From an uncultured bacterium (GTDB taxonomy: Bacteria; Bacillota; Clostridia; TANB77; CAG-508), in the NCBI GenBank assembly GCA_905215615.1, contig CAJMQM010000036.1, forward strand, positions 1 to 9,295: a stretch of 9,295 nucleotides of DNA, read 5' to 3'. Position numbers and translations under genes: made by a program. The notes under the pieces were generated by a model. The model saw nothing but the letters and a program-made list of their open reading frames with translations. It searched no databases and was not told the origin of the DNA. Below, one piece after another: positions 1-6,102 of this stretch. Each line of letters starts with the position of its first letter. The stretch's first letter is position 1.

Positions 1-2501
1 TATTACATCAAGGTAGAATTGCAGAAATGAAAACAGGTGAAGGAAAAACTTTAGTTGCCACATTGCCAGCATATTTAAATGCTTTAGAGGGAAAAGGCGT
101 ACATATAATTACAGTTAATGATTACCTAGCTAAAAGAGATAGCGAGTGGATGGGTAAACTATATAAATTCTTAGGTATGTCTGTTGGATTAGTAATAGCA
201 GGTATGGAACCTAAGGAGAAACAAAAAGCATATGCTTGTGACATAACATATGGAACAAACAATGAATTTGGGTTTGATTATTTAAGAGATAACATGGTTA
301 TCTATAAAGAGCAATTAGTACAAAGACCTCTACATTATGCTATCGTAGACGAAATAGATAGTATTTTAATAGATGAGGCTCGTACACCACTTATTATTTC
401 AGGTAGAGGAACTCAGTCTTCAAACTTATATAAAAAAGCTAATGACTTTGTTGCAAAATTAACTCCTAAAGTAATAGTAGAAGAAGATGTTAAAGACGAA
501 GAGCAAGCAGAAGATAACGAAAAATACGACTATATTGTAGATTTAAAAGCAAAGTCTGCTTCATTAACACAAAAAGGTATTAAAAAAGCAGAAAAAGAAT
601 TTGGACTAGAAAATTTTAACGATATAGAGAATTCAGAATTAGTTCATAATGTTAACCAAGCACTACGTGCACATGGAATTATGAAAAAAGATATAGACTA
701 CATAGTAAAAGATGGACAAGTTTTAATAGTTGATGAATTTACAGGAAGAATTATGTATGGAAGAAGATATAATAATGGACTACATCAAGCTATTGAAGCA
801 AAAGAACGTGTTAAAATTGCAGACGAGTCTAAAACTCTTGCAACTATAACTTTCCAAAATTACTTTAGGATGTATGACAAATTATCTGGTATGACAGGAA
901 CTGCCATGACAGAAGAAACAGAATTCCAAGAAATATATAAATTAGATGTTATTGAAATACCAACAAATAAACCTATGATTAGAAAAGACCAAAAAGATAT
1001 TATATTTAAAAATGAAGATGCAAAATTTAGAGCAGTAATTAAAGACATAAAAGAAAGCCATGAAAAAGGTCAACCAGTTTTAGTTGGTACAATTTCAATC
1101 GAGAAGTCTGAAAAATTAAGTAAATTACTTGATAAAGAGTCTATACCACATGAAGTATTAAATGCTAAATATCACGAAAAAGAAGCAGAAATTGTTTCTC
1201 AAGCTGGTAAATTTGGTTCTGTTACAATAGCTACAAACATGGCTGGACGTGGTACAGATATTATGCTTGGAGGTAACAGTGAATTCTTAGCAAAAAGACA
1301 AATGAGAAAATTAAAATATTCTACTGCAGAAATAGAAGATGCTTCTGCATATAACGAAACAGACGACGAAAAAATATTAGAATTAAGAAAGAAATACCAA
1401 GAAATAAAATCTAAATTTGACGAAGAAATTTCTAAAGAAAAAGAAAGAGTTGTTGCTGTTGGTGGATTAAAAATAATTGGTACATCAAGACATGAATCAA
1501 GAAGAATTGATAACCAATTAAGAGGACGTAGTGGACGTCAAGGAGACCCTGGAGAATCAAGATTTTATTTAAGCCTAGATGATGACTTAATGAAGATATT
1601 TGGTGGAGAAGCTATTACTAAAGTATATAATACATTAGGAGCTGACGAAGATTTACCTATAGAATCAAAAATAATAAGTAGAGCAGTAGAAAATGCCCAA
1701 AAGAAAGTAGAAAGTAGAAACTTTAGTATAAGAAAGAACGTACTTCAATATGATGATGTAATGAACGTTCAAAGAACTATTATATATCAACAAAGACGTG
1801 AAGTACTTGACGGAGAAAATATTAGAAATAACGTATTAAATATGGTTAATTCTGTAATAGATGACTATGTAGATACATATTGCAGTGACCCATTAAATAT
1901 ACAAAAGGAAGCACTAGTTCAAGAGGTAGAAACAAACTTAGGAATAACTGAAATAAGTGCATTAAAAGACAAGAAAGTTCATACTGACGATATAAGGAAA
2001 GAATTAAAAGAAAAAGCATTAGAAATTTATGAAGGAAAAGAACAACAAATAGGCGAAAAGCAAATGAGAGAACTAGAAAGAGTTGTTGTTTTAAAAATAG
2101 TAGACAATAGATGGATGGACCACATAGACAATATGGATGAGCTAAAAGATGGTATTGGATTACGTGCTTATGGACAAAAAGACCCAGTTGTACAATATAG
2201 AACTGAAGGTTCTGAGATGTTTGAACAAATGGTATTTGATATAAAAACAGATGTTGTTAAAATATTAATGAACGCTAGAAAAAGGGAAGGAGCAGTTACA
2301 AGACAAGAATCTGTACAAATTACAGATGCAACATTAGCAAATAGTACAATAGAAAATGTAAATAGAGACAGTAAAACTAAAAAACAAGCTCCAAGTTTAG
2401 GACATATTCCAATAGTAAATCAAGGTCCAAAAGTTGGAAGAAATGACCCTTGCCCTTGCGGAAGTGGTAAGAAATATAAAAACTGCTGTGGAAGAAATTA
2501 G
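1..2501 (+). CDS. secA: Preprotein translocase ATPase SecA (5' end outside the window)
   Basis: SecA is the cytoplasmic motor that pushes unfolded secretory proteins through the SecYEG channel using ATP. The reading frame is open from position 3 to a TAG at 2499-2501, giving 832 visible residues; about 90-95 N-terminal residues are missing. Visible motifs in order: the end of the Walker A region (GRIAEMKTGEGKT, 12-50), Walker B as DEIDSILIDEARTPL (348-392), the TNMAGRGTDI motif of the second nucleotide-binding domain (about 1233-1262), the arginine-finger region GRSGRQGDPGESRFY, and a C-terminal SEC-C zinc motif CPC...NCC (2451-2489) that binds SecB or ribosomes. The SEC-C tail argues for the housekeeping SecA rather than an accessory SecA2. 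After the LGGN motif there is an acidic, Lys/Glu-rich insert of some 60 residues, a form I associate with clostridial SecA. This makes the full protein longer than the roughly 840 residues of Bacillus SecA. The gene ends at a strong terminator. Confidence 0.98.
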   Translation, partial: LHQGRIAEMKTGEGKTLVATLPAYLNALEGKGVHIITVNDYLAKRDSEWMGKLYKFLGMSVGLVIAGMEPKEKQKAYACDITYGTNNEFGFDYLRDNMVIYKEQLVQRPLHYAIVDEIDSILIDEARTPLIISGRGTQSSNLYKKANDFVAKLTPKVIVEEDVKDEEQAEDNEKYDYIVDLKAKSASLTQKGIKKAEKEFGLENFNDIENSELVHNVNQALRAHGIMKKDIDYIVKDGQVLIVDEFTGRIMYGRRYNNGLHQAIEAKERVKIADESKTLATITFQNYFRMYDKLSGMTGTAMTEETEFQEIYKLDVIEIPTNKPMIRKDQKDIIFKNEDAKFRAVIKDIKESHEKGQPVLVGTISIEKSEKLSKLLDKESIPHEVLNAKYHEKEAEIVSQAGKFGSVTIATNMAGRGTDIMLGGNSEFLAKRQMRKLKYSTAEIEDASAYNETDDEKILELRKKYQEIKSKFDEEISKEKERVVAVGGLKIIGTSRHESRRIDNQLRGRSGRQGDPGESRFYLSLDDDLMKIFGGEAITKVYNTLGADEDLPIESKIISRAVENAQKKVESRNFSIRKNVLQYDDVMNVQRTIIYQQRREVLDGENIRNNVLNMVNSVIDDYVDTYCSDPLNIQKEALVQEVETNLGITEISALKDKKVHTDDIRKELKEKALEIYEGKEQQIGEKQMRELERVVVLKIVDNRWMDHIDNMDELKDGIGLRAYGQKDPVVQYRTEGSEMFEQMVFDIKTDVVKILMNARKREGAVTRQESVQITDATLANSTIENVNRDSKTKKQAPSLGHIPIVNQGPKVGRNDPCPCGSGKKYKNCCGRN

Positions 2502-2517
2502 TAATATCAAGAACCAT

Positions 2518-2559
2518 AAAAAAGGAATACACTATCTAAAAGTGTGTTTCTTTTTTTTT
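2518..2559 (+). terminator. Rho-independent terminator of secA
   Basis: A 16-bp stem (2518-2533 with 2541-2556, two G-U wobbles, core ACACT/AGTGT) encloses a 7-base loop and runs straight into a T tract of nine. It lies 16 bases after the secA stop codon, so secA is probably transcribed apart from the genes that follow. The A-rich left arm could also give some termination on the opposite strand. Confidence 0.9.
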
Positions 2560-2601
2560 AGTAAATAAATATGAATAAATCTGTTCATTAAAAGTTCATT
2601 T

Positions 2602-3237
2602 TTGTATTATATAATTCGACAAAATAATACTTCAGAAGAAAATAACTTAAATCAATCAAATACGGAAAATGAAAATACAGAATTAACAAACAATATTGAA
2701 AACACACAAAATGAAAATAACGAAAATAGTGGAACAACAGAAACTTCAAGTAATGGAAATAAAACTTTAGTAGTATATTATTCTGCCCAAAGCCACACAA
2801 AAGCAGTTGCAGAGCAAATTGCAGAAAATTTGAGTGCAGATATTTTTGAAATAGTTCCAAAAGAAGTTTATACTTCAAATGACTTAAATTGGTCAGACGA
2901 TAACTCAAGAGTAACAAGAGAACATGAAGACGAGTCATTAAGAAATGTTGAATTAACAACAACAGAAGTAGCTAATTGGGAAGAGTATGATACAGTTTTA
3001 ATCGGTTACCCTATATGGTGGGGAATAGCCGCTTGGCCAGTAGATACATTTGTTAAATCAAATGATTTTAATGGAAAAACAGTAATTCCATTTTGTACAT
3101 CTACATCATCTGGTTTAGGACAAAGTGGAGACTTACTTGAAGAAGAAGCAAATGGAGGAAATTGGCAAGATGGACATCGTTTTAGTTCTAATCTATCAGA
3201 TTCAGATATTAAAAATTGGACAGATAGTTTACAATAA
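2602..3237 (+). CDS. Flavodoxin-domain protein, 5' end degraded (probable former lipoprotein)
   Basis: Residues from about 54 on form a flavodoxin-like fold: KTLVVYYSAQSHTKAVAEQIA is the FMN-phosphate loop, VLIGYPIWWGIAAWP (132-146) the second FMN contact, VIPFCTSTSSGLGQS the third, and HRFSSNLSDSDIKNWTDSL the usual C-terminal helix. Residues 7-53 are a Glu/Asn/Thr/Ser-rich linker of the kind that joins a lipidated cysteine to the domain in secreted clostridial flavodoxins. The start is the problem. The frame opens after a TGA at 2572-2574, holds no ATG or GTG start and no internal methionine, and offers only TTG at 2602, with no ribosome binding site. A TATAAT hexamer (2610-2615) sits inside the first codons. 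No signal peptide or lipobox remains. The domain itself looks intact, so the gene was probably beheaded recently; it may not be translated. The family role is electron transfer or quinone reduction; the substrate is unknown. Confidence 0.72.
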   Translation: MYYIIRQNNTSEENNLNQSNTENENTELTNNIENTQNENNENSGTTETSSNGNKTLVVYYSAQSHTKAVAEQIAENLSADIFEIVPKEVYTSNDLNWSDDNSRVTREHEDESLRNVELTTTEVANWEEYDTVLIGYPIWWGIAAWPVDTFVKSNDFNGKTVIPFCTSTSSGLGQSGDLLEEEANGGNWQDGHRFSSNLSDSDIKNWTDSLQ

Positions 3238-3292
3238 TTAATAAAAGGTAAATATTTTAAATATAAATTTATTAGCTTTATAACAAATTAGT

Positions 3293-3297
3293 GGAGG
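3293..3297 (+). promoter_or_regulatory. Ribosome binding site of the aldo/keto reductase remnant
   Basis: GGAGG stands 9 bases before the ATG at 3307. It shows that the reading frame of the remnant still has a proper translation start, in contrast to the flavodoxin gene just upstream. Confidence 0.8.
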
Positions 3298-3306
3298 TTT
3301 TAAAAT

Positions 3307-3675
3307 ATGAAAACAGTAAAATTAAATAATGGTATAGATATGCCTGTAATTGGTATAGGAACATTTCTATTAAGTCCTGATGAAGCAGAAAATTCAGTTT
3401 ATAATGCATTAAAAGATGGCTATAGATTAATAGATACAGCAAACGCTTATGTAAATGAAAAAGCTGTAGGAAGAGGTATAAAAAAATCTGGAATACCAAG
3501 AGAAGAAATCTTTTTAGAAACAAAATTATGGCCAGCATTTTATGAAGAAGATGATCAAATATATAAAACATTAGAAAGATTAGACACAAATTATATAGAC
3601 CTATTATTATTACACCAACCATCAGGAAATTATAGATATGCCCAAATGAAACCAGACTTAGATGGTCAAAAATAA
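3307..3675 (+). pseudogene. Aldo/keto reductase, C-terminally truncated remnant
   Basis: The 122-residue product matches the first part of NADPH-dependent aldo/keto reductases, which reduce aldehydes and ketones and are normally about 270-290 residues. The opening KLNNGIDMPVIGIGTF is the family's N-terminal hairpin. The full catalytic tetrad is present at family-standard positions: D43 and Y48 in DTANAY, K73 in ETKLW, H103 in LLLHQP. After SGNYRYAQM the similarity stops, and an eight-residue tail KPDLDGQK ends at TAA (3673-3675). The second half of the TIM barrel and the NADPH-binding loops near the C-terminus are missing, so the enzyme cannot be functional. The start and ribosome binding site are intact, and a terminator follows 19 bases after the stop, which suggests an internal deletion that fused the front of the gene to its 3' end. 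It follows the flavodoxin gene by 69 bases; such pairs are common in clostridial redox operons. Confidence 0.8.
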
Positions 3676-3694
3676 CATAAAATGTATTTTTCTA

Positions 3695-3733
3695 ACCTCA
3701 AATACTAATAATTAGCATTTGAGGTATTTTTAT
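3695..3733 (+). terminator. Rho-independent terminator after the aldo/keto reductase remnant
   Basis: A perfect 9-bp stem ACCTCAAAT (3695-3703) / ATTTGAGGT (3717-3725) with a 13-base loop is followed by ATTTTTATT. It closes the flavodoxin/reductase pair and isolates the next gene. Confidence 0.88.
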
Positions 3734-3743
3734 TAATTTATAA

Positions 3744-3772
3744 TAGACAACAAATAAAAAATATATTATAAT
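3744..3772 (+). promoter_or_regulatory. Sigma-A-type promoter of the DUF368 gene
   Basis: TAGACA (3744-3749, five of six matches to TTGACA) is separated by exactly 17 bases from a perfect TATAAT (3767-3772). It lies just downstream of a terminator and about 60 bases before the AGGAGG site of the next gene. Transcription would start near 3779, so the in-frame GTG at 3778 cannot be the translation start. Confidence 0.78.
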
Positions 3773-3834
3773 AGGACGTGACAAAAAATAAATACACAAA
3801 AGCAACAAAATATACATTATTTAGGAGGAATATG

Positions 3835-4761
3835 ATGAAGAAATTAAAAGCAATAATAATAAATGTTATAAATGGTTTTTGTATGGCATTGGCAGATAGT
3901 GTACCAGGTGTATCAGGAGGAACTGTTGCATTTATTTTAGGATTTTATGACAAATTTGTAGGAGCATTAGATAATTTAGTATCTGGAAAAAAAGAAGAAA
4001 AAATAAAAGCAATAAAATATCTTCTTAAGATAGGTATAGGGTGGATAATAGGTATGGCAAGTGCAACACTTTTCCTAACTAGCATTTTTGAAGAGCACAT
4101 ATATCAAGTAAGTTCATTATTTATAGGTTTTATTATATTTGCAATACCAGTTATAATAAAAGAAGAAAAAGAAACACTAAAAGGAAAATATAAATATTTA
4201 ATTTTTACTGTAATAGGAATTGCAGTTGTAGCAGCTATAACATTTTTTAACCCAGTATCAGGAAGTGGTACTAATATAGACATTAGTAACTTAAATTTAG
4301 GTTTGTGTATATATATTTTTGTTGCTGCAATGATAGCAATTTCAGCTATGATATTACCAGGAATATCTGGTTCTACTTTATTATTAATTTTTGGTTTGTA
4401 CATGCCAATTTTAACAGCTATAAAAGAATTTTTACATTTAAATTTAAGTTATTTTCCAGTATTATTAATATTTGGACTAGGAATAATAACAGGAATTGTA
4501 CTTATAATTAAATTAATAAGAATAGCATTAGAAAAATATAGAAGCCAAACAATATATTGTATATTAGGCTTAATGATAGGCTCAATATATGCAATAATAA
4601 TGGGACCAACAACGTTATCAGAGCCACAAGCAGCAATTAGTTTTTCTACATTTAGTATTATATTCTTTATCTTAGGTGGACTATTAATATTAGGTCTAGA
4701 ATTTATAAAACATAAAATTGCTAAAAACAAAGATTTAGACGAAATAGACAACATAAAATAA
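3835..4761 (+). CDS. DUF368 / PopT-type membrane protein, probable undecaprenyl-phosphate translocase
   Basis: A 308-residue polytopic membrane protein with some eight to ten hydrophobic segments. The DUF368 signature occurs twice, as expected for an internally duplicated transporter: LADSVPGVSGGTVAFILGFY (19-38) and AMILPGISGSTLLLIFGLY (171-189). Members of this family, named PopT, have been reported to return undecaprenyl phosphate, the lipid carrier for wall precursors, across the membrane. That role here is inferred from the family. The start is ATG 3835, six bases after AGGAGG (3823-3828); the adjacent ATG at 3832 is only three bases away and less likely. An in-frame GTG at 3778 lies at the promoter start site. 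The gene has its own promoter and ends 23 bases before prfB with no terminator between, so it may be co-transcribed with prfB. The C-terminus is a short charged cytoplasmic tail. Confidence 0.9.
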   Translation: MKKLKAIIINVINGFCMALADSVPGVSGGTVAFILGFYDKFVGALDNLVSGKKEEKIKAIKYLLKIGIGWIIGMASATLFLTSIFEEHIYQVSSLFIGFIIFAIPVIIKEEKETLKGKYKYLIFTVIGIAVVAAITFFNPVSGSGTNIDISNLNLGLCIYIFVAAMIAISAMILPGISGSTLLLIFGLYMPILTAIKEFLHLNLSYFPVLLIFGLGIITGIVLIIKLIRIALEKYRSQTIYCILGLMIGSIYAIIMGPTTLSEPQAAISFSTFSIIFFILGGLLILGLEFIKHKIAKNKDLDEIDNIK

Positions 4762-4770
4762 AATTTTATA

Positions 4771-4780
4771 AAGGAAGTGA
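4771..4780 (+). promoter_or_regulatory. Ribosome binding site that fixes the prfB start
   Basis: AAGGAAGTGA matches the extended anti-Shine-Dalgarno complement AAGGAGGTGA at all but one base. It precedes the GTG at 4785 and supports this as the true start, 25 codons before the in-frame TGA. Confidence 0.8.
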
Positions 4781-4784
4781 TATA

Positions 4785-5889
4785 GTGGTCGAATTAGAAG
4801 AAAACAACCTAAAATTGCAAGAACTTGAAAAAAGATTACAAAAAGTGGGGGATTCACTTTGATGTGGTAAACAAGGAAAAAGAATTACTACAATTAGAGA
4901 GTTTAACCACAGAAAATAAATTTTGGGACGATACAGAAAATAGTTCTAAAGTATTAAAAAAAATTACTAGCTTAAAAAATAGGGTAAATAAATTTAATAA
5001 AATAAATTCTGAGCTAAAAGATTTGAAAGATATGAACGAATTATTACAAGTAGAGGAGGAGCAAGATTTAATCAAAGAGCTACTAAATAATACTTTTACT
5101 TTAGAAAAAGAAATTGATAAATTAGAAACTACTATTCTTTTATCTGGAAAATATGATGCAAATAACGCAATATTAACTATACATCCAGGAGCAGGAGGAA
5201 CAGAAGCACAGGATTGGGCAGAAATGCTTTATAGGATGTACACTAGATGGGCTAATGCAAATGAATATGAAATAAAAGAATTAGACTATTTAGATGGCGA
5301 AGAAGCAGGATTAAAAAGTGTTACGTTTTTAGTTTCAGGAGAATATGCTTATGGTTATTTAAAAGGAGAAATGGGGGTACATAGATTAGTACGTATTTCA
5401 CCTTTCGATGCAGGTGGAAGAAGACATACTTCTTTTGCATCAGTAGAGGTTTTACCAGAAATAGCAGAAGATATAGAAGTAGATATTAATCCAGACGATT
5501 TACGTGTAGATACTTATAGAGCATCTGGTGCAGGGGGTCAACATGTAAATAAAACTTCTTCAGCAATTAGGATTACACATATTCCTACAAATATAGTAGT
5601 TGCATGTCAATCTGAGCGTTCACAAATACAAAATAGAGAAACAGCAATGAAAATGTTAAAATCAAAACTTATAAACTTAAAAGAAAAAGAACAGAAAGAA
5701 AAAATAGAAGACTTAAAAGGTATACAAATGGACATAGCATGGGGAAGCCAAATAAGGTCATATGTTTTTTGCCCGTATACTCTTGTAAAAGACCACAGAA
5801 CAAACTATGAAGTAGGAAATGTTCAATCTGTTATGGATGGAGACTTAAATGGATTTATGGAAGCTTATTTAAAATTTATTGCAAAATAG
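4785..5889 (+). CDS. prfB: Peptide chain release factor 2 (RF2), expressed by programmed +1 frameshift
   Basis: RF2 recognises UGA and UAA stop codons and triggers peptide release. Translation begins at GTG 4785, runs 25 codons (ending VGDSL) and meets TGA at 4860-4862. A +1 shift on CTT TGA, skipping T4860, resumes at GAT 4861 and gives DVVNKEKELLQLE and onward, for a total of 367 residues. The stop-codon-reading SPF motif falls at residues 205-207 (5398-5406) and the catalytic GGQ at 250-252 (5533-5541), the same numbers as in E. coli RF2, which confirms the frameshifted reading. Domain 1 (about 26-120) is helical and the core starts near LTIHPGAGGTEAQDW. A conventional caller would miss the first 25 codons and choose a false TTG at 4825 in the downstream frame. 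Expression is expected to be self-limiting: low RF2 slows reading of the UGA and favours the shift. secA lies upstream, as in Bacillus, but 2.3 kb away. Confidence 0.97.
4847..4862 (+). promoter_or_regulatory. Programmed +1 frameshift site of prfB
   Basis: The site holds an internal Shine-Dalgarno-like GGGGG (4847-4851), a five-base spacer ATTCA and the slippery CTT TGA (4857-4862). The peptidyl tRNA-Leu slips from CUU to UUU while the ribosome waits at UGA. In the E. coli site the spacer between GGGGG and CUU is three bases and the stop is followed by C; here the spacer is five and the next base is T. Confidence 0.93.
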
Positions 5890-5892
5890 AAT

Positions 5893-5923
5893 TTTAAATT
5901 TATATTAATAATATAAATTTAAA
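5893..5923 (+). repeat. Perfect 14-bp AT-only inverted repeat after prfB
   Basis: TTTAAATTTATATT (5893-5906) and its exact reverse complement (5910-5923) flank a three-base loop AAT. It begins four bases after the prfB stop codon and just before the main terminator. It contains no G or C, so the RNA hairpin is long but only moderately stable; it may protect the 3' end of the prfB message or assist termination. Confidence 0.75.
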
Positions 5924-5933
5924 TATTAGTTTT

Positions 5934-5984
5934 TGAACTGAACTGCAAGAAGCATTTAACTTTTTGGGCTCAGTTCATTTTTTT
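5934..5984 (+). terminator. Rho-independent terminator of prfB
   Basis: An 8-bp outer stem TGAACTGA (5934-5941) / TCAGTTCA (5970-5977) is extended across a small internal loop by an inner stem CAAGAAG/CTTTTTG and leads into seven T residues (5978-5984). Confidence 0.85.
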
Positions 5985-6038
5985 ACTACTCAATATTTTT
6001 TAATAAATATATAAGTCACGATTTTACATAAAAGTAAT

Positions 6039-6086
6039 AAAATATAATATAGTATTTTTATAATTAAATTTACTATATTATATTTT
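6039..6086 (+). promoter_or_regulatory. 16-bp palindrome in front of the aspartokinase gene, overlapping a candidate -10 box
   Basis: AAAATATAATATAGTA (6039-6054) is exactly repeated in reverse complement at 6071-6086, around a 16-base spacer. The right arm runs into TTTTTT, and the aspartokinase ribosome binding site follows within a few bases. A perfect TATAAT (6043-6048) lies in the left arm, although no good -35 box stands 16-18 bases upstream (the nearest, TTTACA at 6023, is only 14 away). The structure could be an operator at DNA level or a weak terminator/attenuator at RNA level; the sequence does not decide. Confidence 0.5.
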
Positions 6087-6102
6087 TTATTAGGTGTATA
6101 TT

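Noticed and set aside
2583..2600. Tandem GTTCATT (2583-2589 and 2594-2600), 11 bases apart, before the flavodoxin remnant
   Set aside because: Short and AT-rich; without a verified promoter or more copies it cannot be called an operator.
2588..2962. Long open frame on the minus strand antisense to the flavodoxin gene, and similar antisense frames at 860-1048, 3278-3622, 4104-4403, 4449-4754, 4854-5075, 6189-6455, 7172-7423, 7643-7834 and 8399-8608
   Set aside because: Each lies opposite a well-supported gene, has a biased Leu/Phe/Ile/Ser-rich product typical of antisense AT-rich DNA, and lacks a recognisable domain or ribosome binding site.
3778..3834. GTG 3778 as the start of the DUF368 gene
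   Set aside because: It falls six bases after the -10 box, has no ribosome binding site, and AGGAGG with ATG follows at 3823-3837.
4305..4511. A 68-codon plus-strand frame inside the DUF368 gene
   Set aside because: It is out of frame with a clear gene and encodes a Phe/Asn/Tyr-rich sequence without family features.
4825..4860. TTG 4825 as the start of prfB
   Set aside because: It lies in the post-frameshift frame and would replace the conserved N-terminus; the GTG 4785 start with frameshift puts SPF and GGQ at the standard RF2 positions.
6094..6102. GTG 6094 as the aspartokinase start
   Set aside because: It overlaps the AGGTG ribosome binding site; ATG 6103 is correctly spaced and begins the family-typical DTIVLKFGGSS.
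5985..6102. Lysine riboswitch or T-box leader before the aspartokinase gene
   Set aside because: The gap after the prfB terminator is only about 118 bases and shows no T-box motif (TGGNACCGCG-like) or multi-helix lysine aptamer, only the simple palindrome.
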